NCBI RefSeq assembly: GCF_030272615.1
Contig: NC_081407.1
Span: 437,070,230-437,134,229 of the forward strand
Reading direction: 5' to 3'
From: Cryptomeria japonica
Taxonomy: Eukaryota > Streptophyta > Pinopsida > Cupressales > Cupressaceae
DNA: 64,000 nucleotides
Part shown: in pieces, positions 33,245 through 45,600 of the stretch
Position numbering within the stretch: position 1 is the stretch's first letter
Layout: each line of letters begins with the position of its first letter
Notes under the pieces: model-generated
Told to the model about the DNA's origin: nothing
What the model saw: only the letters and a program-made list of their open reading frames with translations
Database searches by the model: none
Position numbers and translations under genes: made by a program

Positions 33245-36200
33245 TCAATTTGCAGGCACATTTAGATGAGTCACTTCCCATTGGTAAACTTCAAAATCAC
33301 TAGGCCACTGAAAGTTCAAAATGATGGGCATGTTCATCAAATGATCTTTCCACCTCTTGTCTGTTAAATTCCTCACCTCTGCAACAAACCTGACGTAACC
33401 AAAATCCACATTTATAATCCTGTCTTGAAACACATGAAAGCTCTCAACATTGATATCTCCTTCCTCCTTCAAATGTGCAGTGATCTTTGCTACAATCTAG
33501 GTGAAGTCGCTCTTCCAATCATCGAAGTCCAGGATATGCTTGTCATTGTCTGTGATATGAGGGATAGTCCAATGCTGAAATGTGTGGAAATAATCAATTT
33601 TCACTCTCATATTTTGCTCCATACTTCTGACATCATTGAGTCCACTTTCGATTGTTTGCACCATTTGCCAAGTTTCTTTTATTTTCGGTTCAACATCAAG
33701 GTTTCTCTGAGTCACCTTGCATAGCATTTCCAATGTCACATATGCAGGTTGCCACCTGTTTGACAGGTTTTCCAATTTGGGCCTATTATCTTTGAACACT
33801 TCTAACATCTTCAACAAAGTCTGATAACTCCCATATATCTCTTCCAATTTCTCAACTATAAAGTTGACCTTGTGTAGGAGAATTTGTTCAAAAACTCATA
33901 GAGTTTCTTGTGCCATTTTTTGTAGGATCTCCTCATTGGTCGCCCTCATATCCTGTATCTCTTTCTCGTATTTCTTCTTTTCTTCAATCCACTCTTTGCT
34001 ATCACCTATTTTATAAATTTGCTTTGAAGGGGCATGCGTATGCAGAACGATTGCCTTATTTTGATTGTTAGGCCGACCTTCCAGCTTTCCTCTCAACGTA
34101 GCATTCTCTATATATAACCTATTTATTTCATCATTCATATCCTTTTACCAAGCCTCTAGTTCATGTGACTTTCCTTCCATTTGCTTTACTGCATCCCTCG
34201 TAAACATTGTAGAGTGCATGGTCATTGTAGCAACTTCTAATGGAGATGTTTCCTTTATGGATTTGAAAAGTGCTACCCCCTGAGTTTCCTTTACCAAATC
34301 AACCAACTTCGGCTTACGAGTACTTTTTGAGCTCACCCATAAGGCTAATATCTCAATTTTGGGATTATAGCCTATTCCACTCACCCCTTCATCTAAATCA
34401 AATTCAACAATTGGCATTGGATCATCCTGTTGCTTGACCTGATCAAACAAGAATGTTTGTTTCATGGTCATTCCTGGAATTATGAGCATGCTACTATGTA
34501 AAACCATTTCTCTTGCTTCTGCAAGGGTCAAGTCTGTTTCATCCGATCTCATTTCTTTCAAAGTTCGAGCAATGAACTCTTCATGTTTCATTTTGTCTAC
34601 TCCCCTAAGGTTCACTTATTTCCTCTCTTCAAATTCCTTCATTTTTGTCTTTAACCAAAAATCTTTAAATTCCTGAATATGTATGAAATTGTCATCATCA
34701 AGGAACCTCATTGACATGACCACTCTTTCATTGCTAGTATTGCTAGGCTTTGCCTCTTTTGTTACTTGGGCCTCATAGCCATGTACCTCTTCCTGGTACC
34801 TGGGTAGAACCATATTTGATTGATGAGATGACTTCTTTGTCCCTGGGGACCTCAATGCAGCAGCAGCTTCAAGTGTACTGTCCTTCTCTGCATGCACTTC
34901 TCCCGTGGATTTGTTATCTTTTATCTCTTGAATGACAACCCCTACGAGTTTCTTTGGTGGACCCTCGACCTTTTGTGGTGGGGCTTCCACACCTAATGAT
35001 TTGCCATATATCTTTTCAAAATTTTGGAAACACAATTCTATTCTCTCCAACCCATCAGTCACACGAGCATAGAACCCAGGGAAAGATGGATCCTTTTGTT
35101 TCTTTTCCTCTTCAACTCTTGCTATGATTTCCCACTTCTTCCTTCTATCCATAATTTCTCCATCTGATGTGAGATTTCTAATCAGGTCTTCTTCTATCAG
35201 TAACTCATGTGAAACTGACTTAATAACATAGCCGATGTGGTTTTCAGGATCACACATTCTTTCCTTACCATGTTTCAGCTTGAAATTGATGTTTAAGTAA
35301 CTTTGTAACTTTTCGAGCATGTTGGATCTGATTGAGAATCCACCAAATGTCACATGATGAGGCATAAATGACCCTTTCCTCCTTAGAAGGATCAAATCTC
35401 TTTCCAACCATAACATCTGCCATATAAATTCCAAAAATGCAAGCCTGTACGGTACAAACATGGGCAACAAATGGGGAGTCTGGGGGCAACCATAGACCCA
35501 ATCTGCAAAATTATGAGTGTGACCCTTTTCAAAGTCATAGGCCAAAGGTCTCAATACTTTCCTTATTCCAGGAGACAATTTGTCAACCACTCCGTGGAAA
35601 ACAATAAGAATACTGCAAACAAAAGTGTCGCAGAAGACCTTGTAATCTGAAGCCCTACATCTCTTATCCCACAGGTAACACCAAAGCTGAATTGAGAGCC
35701 TGTATCCATTTTCATCCACTATTCCTAATTTCAATCTTTCTGCAAATGCCTGCCCTTTTTGAAACAAGATAAGATGACATAATAAGGAATAGTGGTGGAA
35801 ATCACTGCTCTTCTTCTCCTTCCACGCCACCAACTGCCCTCGTATTCTCCTCTCAATTTCTGAAGCAAAATCAAACTCCACATTGACATCCGAGTTTTGA
35901 ATTCTCATAGCCATGTACGTAAAACTCATTGGCATCCTACGATTGGCATCCTCCCCCAGAATCTGACACAAGGCAAAGTAGGTTTTCTGGAAATACCCAA
36001 GGAAATCATCGACGAGGAATGGCTCGCTCCCTGTAACCATCAACTGTTGGTTCTTGAAACCCCTTCTCATATGATATGGGAGCTCATCTTTCCTATATGT
36101 CCTCGAAAACCTGTTGTAGTCCATTTTAAATTGTTCTAGGTCTACCTTAGTGAGGGCTTCTTTGTTCAATGTGAAACAATCAATAATCACAAACCTACTA

Positions 36201-36529
36201 ATTACCACCAAAGGTTTCCCACTCGACATCCTCACCACATTAGTGACAGGGTCGTAATTGTCAGCCAATACCTGGATCAACTCATGGTCTATAAACACAT
36301 TTGGCACGATTAATTTGGCTACATCGTATGTCCAAGCATTTAATATTAAAATTTTCTCATTTCTGTTTTTATAGAAAACCCAAAACAGGTCTTTTCTGGA
36401 AACTAGGATTAAAGCATCTCTGCAATCCTCTAAAGTGTCTTTAAAAACACACTTAGCTGATTTATCTACAGAACTAGGCAATGCATCTAACAATGATTTT
36501 TGCATAGGCTTCTTGGCCGGGTTTACCAT
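33245..36529 (-). pseudogene. unrecognised ~1,095-codon frame with four stops
   Basis: One minus-strand frame runs from ATG at 36529 (MVNPAKKPMQKSLLDALP) to a stop at 33245. The first 637 codons are uninterrupted; then come TAA after FEERK, TAA after ELEAW, TGA after QETL and TAG after SDFT, with no frame change. The N-terminal two thirds look globular and Trp/aromatic-rich (VRRMSSGKP-like, FLGYFQKTYFALCQILGED, RLSIQLWCYLWDKRC, FADWVYGCPQTPHLLP). A Lys/Glu/Ser-rich linker follows (about residues 520-590), then helical segments with coiled-coil character (MNDEINRLYIENATLRGK). I do not recognise a family. A repetitive-element ORF of unknown function, possibly of a non-autonomous LTR element, is the best guess. 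Confidence 0.6.
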
Positions 36530-36784
36530 CCTAGGTTTTTTTTTCTGGGCTGACCTCCAGTTTTGGACTTACTCCGTCCCCGGTTTCCCCTTTTTATTTA
36601 GGCATTTTTTCTCTATGTTTCTTACTTACAAACATGCATCTACAGATATCAAGTTGAGGGAGAGACTGTATACTTACTTGCAAGTTTCCACCAAATTTTG
36701 TCCCCAAATTCTATTGCCGACCCTGACTCGTGAATTTGGAGTTGAAAATAGGGTTTATCAGTTATGAAATTTTTAAGTTGCGTT
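36530..36784. other. leader of the long frame; no gene
   Basis: Non-coding sequence upstream of the minus-strand ATG. It ends in two to three short direct repeats of TTGCGTTGTCGATCACTTAT (36767-36870) that lead into the satellite. A similar phrase (CTTGTCGATCACTTATGAAA) recurs just after the satellite at about 38607. Confidence 0.5.
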
Positions 36785-38545
36785 GTCGATCACTTATGAA
36801 GAAATTTTTAAGTTGCGTTGTCAATCACTTATGAAATTTCTAAGTTGCGTTGTCGATCACTTACGAAAGGTCTGTGCCGACTATAACATGGCGTGTTATG
36901 TGCCTTCAGTGATTCGCGGCCTGCGTGGCCGACATTTTCTTTGCCCTCGCAAAACTGTGGAAGCGTCTAACATAGCGTGTTATGTGCATTCGCTAATTCG
37001 CGGACTGCCTATCCGCCTTTTTCTTTGGCCTTGCGAAATGACAAATTAGACTAACATGGCATGTTATGCACCTTCGTTGATTCACCGACGGCCTGGGCGA
37101 CATTTTGTTTTGTCTCACGAAACGACGAATTAGACTAACATGGCATATTATGCGCCTTCGCTAATTCGTTGATGGCTTGGGCGACATTTTATTTCGTGTC
37201 ACGAAATGGCGAAAGCGACCAACATGGCGTCTTATGCTGCTTCGCTAATTTGTAGGCTGTGTGGCTGCCTTTTTCTATGGCCTCACGAAATGACGAATTA
37301 GATTAACAAGATGTGTTAAGCGCCTTTGCTGTTTCGCAGGTTGCATGGCTATCTTTTTCTTAGGCCTCGTGAAACGGTGAAAGCGACTAACATGCCATTT
37401 TGTTTTTGCTGATTTGTGGACTGCATGGCTGCCATTTCCTTTTGGCCAATGAAATGGCGAAATTGACTAACATGGTGTGTTAGTATAATTCGCTAATTCG
37501 CGGACTGCGTGGCCACGACCATTTCCTTAGCTGCGACCATTTCCTTTTTTCTCACAAAACAACAAATTGGACTAACATGGCAAGTTAGTCGATTTTGCTA
37601 TTTCGCGGATGACGTGGCCACCATTTCCTTTAGCCCCGCGAAACGACGAATTGGACTAACACGTCCAGTTAGTCGATTTTTCTATTTCGCGGACGACATG
37701 GCCACCATTTCCTTTTGCCCCGTGGAACGGCGAATTGGACTAACATGGTCAGTTAGTCGATTTTGCTGTTTTGCGGACGACTTGGCCGCCATTTCCTTTA
37801 GCCTCGCAAAACGGCGAATTGGACTAACATGGCGAGTTAGTCGATTTTGTTGTTTCCTAGACAGTGTGGCCGCCATTTCCTTTAGCCCCGTGAAATGACG
37901 AATTGGACTAACACGACTACTTAGTCGATTTCACTCTTTCGTGGATGATGTGGCCGCCATTTCCTTTTGTCCCGCGAAACGATGAATTGGACTAACATGG
38001 TCAGTTAGTTGATTTCGTTGTTTCACGGACGACTTGGTCTCCATTTCCTTTAGCCTCATGAAACAACGAATTAGATTAACATGGCGAGTTAGTTGATTTT
38101 GCTATTTCGCAAACGATGTGGCCGCCATTTCCTTTAGCCCCGCAAAACGATGAATTGGACTAACACGGCCAGTTAGTCGATTTCGTTGTTTCGCAGACTG
38201 CCTGGCCGACAATTTGTTTCGACTAGACAAACATGGCATGTTATGCGCCTTTGTTGTTTCATGGACTATGTGCCGAGTATTTCTTTTAGCCCCGCGAAAT
38301 GGCAAAAGCGACTAACATAGCATGTTTTGCACTTTCGCAGTTTTGCGGACTGCTTGGCTGACATTTTGTTTCATCTCGTGAAATGACGAATTAGACTAAC
38401 ATGGCGTGTTATGTTCCTTTGCTGTTTCACGAACTGCGTGTCGGGCATTTCTTTTAGCCTCGCGAAACGGTGAAAGCGACTAACATAGCGTGTTTTGCAC
38501 TTTCACATTTTCGCGAACTGCGTGGCCAACTTCTTCTAAATAGCA
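36785..38545. repeat. 84-bp satellite array, about 20 copies
   Basis: The period is exactly 84 bp over the whole array: one landmark falls at 36891, 36975, 37059, 37143, 37227, 37311 and, after a 1-bp shift, 38236, 38320, 38404, 38488. A second landmark, CCATTTCC, falls at 37621, 37705, 37789, 37873, 37957, 38041 and 38125. In well-preserved units there are two inverted repeats, TTTCGCGG/CCGCGAAA (37601-37608 with 37636-37643) and GACTAAC/GTTAGTC (37654-37660 with 37668-37674). The middle third (37500-38200) is a distinct subfamily (AGTTAGTCGATTTT) flanked by older variants (GTGTTATGCGCCTT). Open frames in it (37509-37898) are by-products. Confidence 0.93.
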
Positions 38546-38559
38546 TGTTTGAGAACTTT

Positions 38560-39190
38560 GTCAATAATTTATACTATATGTAATTTATTTTCAATTTTTA
38601 TGTTTCCTTGTCGATCACTTATGAAATTATTTTATACTATTTGCTAGTGTTATACACAGAGTCTAGTGCTCTCTTCAATTATCTTGCCCCATTCCCTTTG
38701 ATGACATGTAATGGATTGTTTATATTGTAAGAATAATGCATTTCTAAAACCTAACCTCCTTAATTAATCTTGATCTATCTTAAATGAATCACTGACATAC
38801 TTGCATCATCATGAAGGAGAGAAAATTGTCTTCAATCCAAGTCTTCACAATTTACACATCTGCATTCCATATCTCACATCTTAATTTCATTGCGTATCAA
38901 AATTGCATTATTACAGAAATCAATACTATTCCTTTTAGAGTAGACTTAATGATATGACATGTTTAGAGAAAGGATTATATTTATTAGATTTAAATTAACA
39001 TATAAAGTGTATTGATTTGTAGACATATAAAGTGTATAGAGACAAACATATAAATTGTAAACATAACCGACATAAACATATAAATCGTAAACATAATCGA
39101 AACAAACGACGTACGAAGATCGACTATGTAACCATATAAATGAGCTATTTTATAAAAAGAGCATAGTCATATAGGAACAATTATACAATT
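38560..39190. other. AT-rich stretch with short tandem phrases
   Basis: No gene. At 39000-39110 the phrases ACATATAAAGTGTA, ACATATAAATTGTAAACATA and ACATATAAATCGTAAACATA form a degenerate tandem repeat. Confidence 0.5.
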
Positions 39191-39379
39191 TTAATGAGAG
39201 GACCTTCTTTGCATTGGGAATCTACTTTGTATCATGACAAACCTTGGTGCTGGCCGAGGACTATCATAACCAATGAAAAATCGGGTGTAGTCCATAATAA
39301 GGAGGTTCCATGGAAAGACTGTCATGACATCCTTGATACTCTCATCAGAGCGTGGCACCAGGGCCCATCCACATCTCTA

Positions 39380-39693
39380 ATGGGCTCTCTCACCACACAT
39401 TATGTGAAACCGAGGGAGAGTCACTGGCCAATACGTAAGGGAGAAATACACTGGCCATAGTCGCCTATACAAAGTGACCATCCCCAAAATCGATGTTCGG
39501 GTGAACAAAACCACCTCTTCTATGTGCACAATGTCCATGTTATCGTTGGTAAAATGTCTTCCAATGCGAACGGTCCACTCACAGGCTTGTCTAGGAGTGA
39601 TCATTCAGATAATATCCGTAATAAGGATATCCGGGAGGCGCTGAAAAAATGCAGACTCCTCATCATTCTCTACCAACCTCTGTAGTAGTCTAT
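39380..39693 (-). CDS. unrecognised coding-like exon downstream of the MULE gene
   Basis: On the minus strand an acceptor (GACTACTACAG) near 39693 opens a frame reading RLVENDEESAFFQRLPDILI, then a TGA, then MITPRQACEWTVRIGRHFTN and TSILGMVTLYRRLWPVYFSL and so on, to about 39377. The TGA (one change from CGA) is the only interruption in over 100 codons. It looks like genuine protein sequence but matches no family I know. It lies on the same strand and 0.5 kb beyond the MULE transposase, so it may be a further exon or a second gene of that element. Confidence 0.4.
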
Positions 39694-40134
39694 AGATACA
39701 TATGATAAGAGTGTTAGTAATATAACTATAGCATTCAATAAATGTAAGACGTAAGAGTGTTAAGCACTAAAAGAATGTAAGACATAATCATACCATAAGA
39801 GTATTAATTATTTAACTAGAGCATTCAATAAATTGAAGACATAAAAGCATAATACTGAAAATTAAGTGGCACAAAACCTGTGCCTGTCGCCTGACATGTA
39901 TGTAAAAGCCATTCAGGGATGAAAAAGATGACAAAAAGGGAACTGCATACAAAGATACATTATAAAAGATGGTTACGAACAGTAATAGTAAACATTACAA
40001 CGCAATTACAATAAACAAAGTTGTTCCATATTACACAACAGGTTGAATGAAGAATGGCTAAACATGAAGCACATATATGACATACAAACATAAAGCTTAA
40101 TTTGAACAAATAATACCAAAAATTGTATCAGTGA

Positions 40135-40262
40135 GGATCGTCTTGTAATCCCTGTCCACATAAAAGACCATCAAAATCCAATCGTCGCCGCTGACTCCTA
40201 TGGCCAGGTGTTGAGGGGGTGCCGAACACTATCACACATATGTGTGGATCACTTTCACCGAC
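40135..40262 (-). pseudogene. putative last exon of the MULE transposase gene
   Basis: After a CAG acceptor at about 40263, the minus strand reads VGESDPHICVIVFGTPSTPG and HRSQRRRLDFDGLL, ending DDPH and TGA. The basic RSQRRRLD resembles the nuclear-targeting tails of plant MULE transposases. It follows the exon at 40325-40930 on the same strand. Confidence 0.4.
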
Positions 40263-40324
40263 TGCAAGATATGAAGACTAAATAAATGCGTGCAACATTC
40301 ACATGTTTAGAAACCACTTACAGG

Positions 40325-40930
40325 TGACACTACAGTACCAACTTGTATTAGACACAACCGATGCAGTAGCAAGGACATGCAGTTTCGATGCTTGGTCCAA
40401 TTGCCTCTTTCCCTTTCTCCTCCTAGAAGTCTCAAAGGGGAACTCAAAGGTGACATGCTGTTGAACATCATGACAGATCTCAATCGTAGTACTCTGCCTA
40501 TGTTGCTATTGATTGCGACGACAAACCCGACTTGCACTGAACCAAGGTCGCATACGTTCGGTGGTTGTATTGGCTGGATCGCTAGAGGGACTAAAATAAA
40601 ATGACATGGCATCGACATTCTAAAGATCAACCATGAACCTATCCACATAGCCTATAAATGCCATTAGTTTATCGCCTGAACCTGACATTGTTTGTGACAA
40701 CATGTTTAACTTTCTGCTTGCTTCATTCCACATTACAATGTCCACATCCTCTAAATTTGTATCTACATTTGAAATGCTATCGACAATAGGTTTAGGTCTT
40801 GGGTTTTCATTAGTATTAGTAGATATTTGAGTCGACATAGGAATAGGATCAGTATGAAACAAGATCTTAGAGTGAACTACACATCTTTTAAGTTAGCAAA
40901 GATCAACATTCATGAACATCCACTTACCCG
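40325..40930 (-). pseudogene. MULE transposase C-terminal region, broken
   Basis: The minus-strand frame contains NPRPKPIVDSISNVDTNLED, IVMWNEASRKLNMLSQTMSG, a TAG, then SFYFSPSSDPANTTTERMRP and a basic RRRKGKRQLDQ segment, with a GTAAGT donor at about 40325. It follows the SWIM region of the transposase and is probably its low-complexity C-terminal exon. At least two stops interrupt it. Confidence 0.45.
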
Positions 40931-40984
40931 AAACACGTGAATCGTCGAATGAATTGTTGATCATTGCAACAACCTTCAATGCAT

Positions 40985-43200
40985 GCTTGCACATGTTTCC
41001 TCACAAACTCCATGAACATTCATAGATGTAGAAGTGATCCCCAAATTTCCTAACCACATACCAGTTGCACGAGGACTGACTTTTCACCCAGTACCAACCA
41101 GGAGTAGTTTCATCTGGAATACAATTGACATCATGAATTGCCTTTTCCCTCTCCATATTAGTTTGCAAATGTGTCAACCTATAATTTTTGATAAATCCAA
41201 AATGCTGCAATTCTCGCTCATGCTGGTAGAATGGTTGCACTTTATACACAAGCATAAAATACAGATTGTCCATCCTCCTCGAGCATGTCTTTTTGTCATC
41301 TCTTAGGTGTAGCGACTTCAATTTTCCATGATATGATTCGATGGCATTATTTGTGTCCTAGTTAGCATGAGCGAAATTCCTGAAGTTTTTCACCCACATA
41401 GCTAGCCGAAAAAAAAAGGAAAAAAGAAATTAAAAATAATAGTAGGATGTCAACTACCAAACGACAACCAAAACGGTTAACAAGTCATAAAGCCAAATCC
41501 AAGGTAATGTCCAACTCACCGATATGACCTTTTGCTTGACACCATGTGCTGTAGAAGTACTCTAGAAAACATGGTTGATCACTAAATTTAGCAAAGAAAG
41601 TGTGCAGCTTCTGCACAATGCTCTCTTCACTTTCATGCATTGCCATCATTATCGCCCCTAGATGGTGAAAAATGTCCATTGCTCTTTCCTTCATTGCATA
41701 CTTGTACACATTCTTCAACCATGCTTGACGCACATGCCAAATACAAAGTATGACATGACATTAAAAAACACTCCTGTTACGAACAAAATGTTTAATTGAG
41801 CCTTCTCATTTCAAATAAAATGTAGACCAGCGTATCATAATGTTTGATTTAATGTAGACAAACATTTCACTCTTGCACTTACTCTATCGCCTAAATCTCT
41901 GCACTCGCATCATTCGTGATAAATGCATTGATCCTCCAATCGGGCCTCTTTTCCTTTACTCATCTCCACAACTCCATTAACCATACCTGAATATCCTTGA
42001 TCTTGTTCCTCAATGTCACAACCCATGCAACAGGCACGACTGCTTTCTTCTCATCAAAAACAAGACATGAATACAATTGATATTGTTTTAAAAAATAAAC
42101 ACGAAGATCATGAGCATCCACAAATCAAAATGGCTACTTGAAAACAGGTTAAGTTTGAAGAGACTTACCCCGTATTTGTTTGTTGCAAATATCGAATCCA
42201 TTGAGATGATTGAGTCATGCGAGAATCAAACCATCATGTCAACCATCCAAGACATTTGTATTCCCATAATGAAAGGTCTGTCGACACCTTCTTGCTACTG
42301 GAAAAAAAAGAAATTAGCCTCATCTTGTTTTTTCTATTCTAAGATGCTAGTGGCATCGTGCACATACTTTCGTGACCGAATAGAATGGACCCTCGTCACC
42401 GCGTTGATAACATCCTTGTGTGTGACGAATGAATCTCTCTTACTCAACATGTCATGAAAAACGGGATCATCAAGATGTATGTCCATAATAGCATCAACGC
42501 TGACATCCATCAACAACAACCTCTCTCTATATATGCTTTGCATTCTTCCAAAAGGTTTGGTGCAAATTGAGAGTGCAACTCATTGCTGGTATCATCCATG
42601 CCATAACAAGCTTCACCATTCTTGTCTACGTGCAACAGTTGCCTCAATATCAATATGGCCACATCTGGCCTACCATATAACACCTTAACAATGAAGTGGT
42701 ATGTACAACCTCTTTTTTTCTGATATGTCCGAGCGTGCTTCTTATTCGGTGACTTTTTCCTATTGTCTTCTAGTCCATATGAACACCAATACCTTCAAAA
42801 ATAACTGTCCTATTATCAACAAGAGTCGTAATGTCATTAAACGTAGACAAAGTATAGGAAAGGATGTGTGTACTAATTGGTTGTACATCTTTGTTGTATG
42901 CATGTTGTGCACAACACTATCGTGCTCAATTTGCCGTTTTTGGAGAAATTTGGTTTCAACCTTCATGCAACGATTCCCCTTTGATGCATGCATCCAATCT
43001 ACCAAGTGGAATTGTTGCACAAAGGTCTGTTGTTGAATCATTTTTGACACAAATTGGCATCCACTGAATATCCCTTGAAGAGAAATTACGCAAACCTTCA
43101 CCAGTATCTTGAACTTCCAATACCATAATGTCCTGCCATTTTTGGTGTTTTCCCATCCTGGTCCTGTACATATCGGACAAAGATAGAGACATTATCAACA
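40985..43200 (-). pseudogene. MULE (Mutator-like) transposase, multiply broken
   Basis: Read on the minus strand: an N-terminal region (43200-42956, WQDIMVLEVQDTGEGLRNFS) and a zinc-finger-like part with HFIVKVLYGRPDVAILILRQ (about 42680). The MULE DDE domain follows: the first Asp in SMDSIFATNKYG (about 42197), VPVAWVVTLRNKIKDIQVWL, the second Asp in INAFITNDASAEI (about 41912) and WHVRQAWLKN (about 41720). A SWIM-like zinc region closes it (GWYWVKSQSSCNWYVVRKFG..YECSWS, 41110-40990). MULE transposases cut and paste DNA elements with long inverted ends. Several frame changes and stops (for example TAG after SAEI) make it inactive. Confidence 0.8.
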
Positions 43201-43529
43201 GTAAACAACCACAGTGATGATATCTTCAGTGTGATAGTGTTTTGAGATAGTGGTTGATGTCAAATGTGTTTGCCATGATATTGGTCGCTTGACACAAATG
43301 ACTTCACAAAGCTACTACATGGGATAAATCAATGAATCATGTTAAACGAAATCCTCTACAAGAAGATCATTTTCTTTGGAAATTAAGCTAGTTGACTTAG
43401 TACTATCAATTCATCATGTCCACAGTATGTTATACCAATATGTTGAAGATTTCAACATCTTTGCTTCTCAAGGGTTCTAAAAATCTACAAACATAACTTC
43501 CCCTCAATTGATACCCCTTTTAATTTAGT
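43201..43529. other. no gene recognised
   Basis: AT-rich sequence between the start of the MULE gene and the copia gag scrap. Confidence 0.4.
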
Positions 43530-43870
43530 TTCTAGAAGAGCCATATGTACCATCTTGAGGTGCAGATCCATCCTTCACTTCATCATCTTTCTTTTCTTCT
43601 AATATTTGAACCTACATCTTTTCCTTCTTTATTTGAGTTAGATCAACCTTCTTCTGTGAAAGAAAAGACTTGGTATTATTTCCTTTGCAAAACTTATTAA
43701 TATTTTTGTACTTGTTACAGTTATAACATGTATTGTCTTGTGGATCATTTCCACTTCTTGTATTGGATATGCAATTAGCTGCCTTATGACCAAACTTGTT
43801 GCATGTATAATAGTAACTATTGAAAGATTGAGTATTCTTGCATTTTTTTCATTCATTAAACCATTCCCTA
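43530..43870 (-). pseudogene. retroelement gag fragment with two decayed zinc knuckles
   Basis: The minus strand encodes YYTCNKFGHKAANC and, about 15 residues later, CYNCNKYKNINKFC. Both are near matches to CX2CX4HX4C: the first has lost its first Cys and the second has Asn for His. The lysine-rich KKVDLTQIKKEKM tail follows. Paired knuckles of this type occur in the nucleocapsid part of plant copia gag. No LTRs are visible. Confidence 0.65.
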
Positions 43871-44241
43871 TTATTAGTTAACAAATTTGTCTTTATAAAA
43901 TAATAATTCAAATGACTTGAATTACCCGACCAATAAATACAAATATCACCAATAGTTGGAGAAATCACTATTAAATAAGTGATTTTCCTCTAAATTGTAG
44001 AGGTACAATTCCCTTGTTTGATGTAATTTAACTTTTTTAGGGGCATGCTTTTAACTAGAAAGTAGAAAAGGCAAAATTAACACCTATACATAGCCATGAC
44101 ACAGATGCAATTGTGAATTTATAATCAAAGGAAAATAGAGACAAATGACACAAAGATCATAAGCAATAATTCCTTTTAGATGATATGAACAATTTAAGAC
44201 TCATAAATCATTTAAAGAACACACACAATTTGATATAATAG

Positions 44242-44478
44242 GTGAAAAAATCAAGAAAGGATTGCAAATCAGAAAGAAAAATGACAATCAAAAGTAAATA
44301 CAAAAGATTTCATCAAGGAAGATTTTTCCAAAAGATACAAATGAAGAAAAGTAAATTTCAGTTTGGCTGGTTTCATGGAGGTCATCAAGGAAGGATTTTC
44401 CAAAAGATACAAATGAAGAAATGTAAATTTTGTGGCAACTGTGAGAGAAAATTTGTATTTGACTACATCAATACTTAA
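44242..44478 (+). repeat. 72-bp direct duplication in an open frame
   Basis: The phrase CATCAAGGAAG..CCAAAAGATACAAATG at about 44311-44357 recurs at 44383-44432, 72 bp on. In the plus frame both encode HQGR-FQKIQMKK, followed by CKFCGNCERKF, which only loosely recalls a zinc ribbon. I do not recognise the protein. Confidence 0.4.
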
Positions 44479-45034
44479 CACACATTGTGTTCAAAAATTG
44501 GCATCCAGAACTCTAAGAAGCATTGGTTCTTTACAAATTGTAATGTCTAGCATCCGTTATCAGTACATCTAGATGAAAATGACATCTTTAAACGTTAAAT
44601 TATTGGTTGAAGATAAACTCAACCCCAAAGGTAAGAAAGGCCCTAAAATATGACATAGATTTATGCTATTGTTTAGGTTTGCATATTGGAAGGAGATAAT
44701 CATCCATACTTATCACAAGCTTTTGTAGCTCATGTAGACTCAAGGTGAGTTTAAAAATGACCATCAAAGGTGCTCCATGTACCTACAATGGTGAGACATT
44801 TCTAACATAGTGTCACCTGAGACTTTTTCTATTTACCATAATAAGATGTTTTATAACATAGTGGGTAAGTACCTAAAATAGTGGTACTACTAATTTTACA
44901 AAATTATTCCTATTGTCTGCAATAGGGTCATAAAAGTGTAGTTTCAAGTGACATATGCAAAACAAGAAATAGTAGATAAAGAGAAAAACTAATTTCCAAT
45001 GTGTTGGAGTATCAAAACCATGTTCTCTCCAATC

Positions 45035-45600
45035 TCCATTTATTTGACAATGGCTGATGTCGAGAGCCAGTTATCATCGGAGTTGAGTAGTTTGTGGAAG
45101 GGATCGAGATTCCCATTCTTGACCCCTACCCTAAACACCTCCCATGCCTCCTAGATGAAGTTCTTCCTCCTCTCTCGTGCTGCCCTTTTTTGGGCAATTT
45201 CCTCATCTTCACTGTCTGACTCCTCCGATTCAGAGGAGATGTAGTTGGTGTGGTTAAATTAAATGCCAAGGGTGCTTACCCAACAATCAGAATCCAACTC
45301 TAGAATGACATTTTCTAGGGTTTGTCCCTCAGATGGGTAGACAAAGTCGTCGATCCTCTGTATGCTCACTTCCTTTGAATCGAATATGTCAACAATAGGG
45401 CAAATGACAACGTCATAAACAAACCCATCACACCAGTGTCGATTACCACCCAATATACCATTAGCCATCCACCATACAACATTTCAGACCATATCGTTTG
45501 CTTGAAATAGCTGGCTGCATTGGGTCTGGATCGATTCCTCTCTACAGAGGCAACTAAGACCAAAATGATGCACCATCGATTGAGATTGATACTTCTAGGC
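45035..45600 (-). pseudogene. unrecognised coding-like minus-strand segment
   Basis: After a frame change near 45480, the minus strand reads NRHWCDGFVYDVVICPIVDI, EGQTLENVILELDSDCW, then a stop, then an acidic-basic region SSESEESDSEDEEIAQKRAA, RERRKNF, stop, EAWEVFRVGVKNGNLDPFHK. Composition and the persistence of one frame through stops suggest a decayed protein, probably transposon-derived. No family was recognised. Confidence 0.35.

Noticed and set aside
37509-37898. 129-codon frame with repeated RIGLTW..SRFC peptides
   Set aside because: 84 is divisible by three, so any stop-free satellite unit stays open. No start context or exon signals.
36785-38545. CRISPR-like array
   Set aside because: Repeats are contiguous 84-bp units without unique spacers, in plant nuclear DNA.
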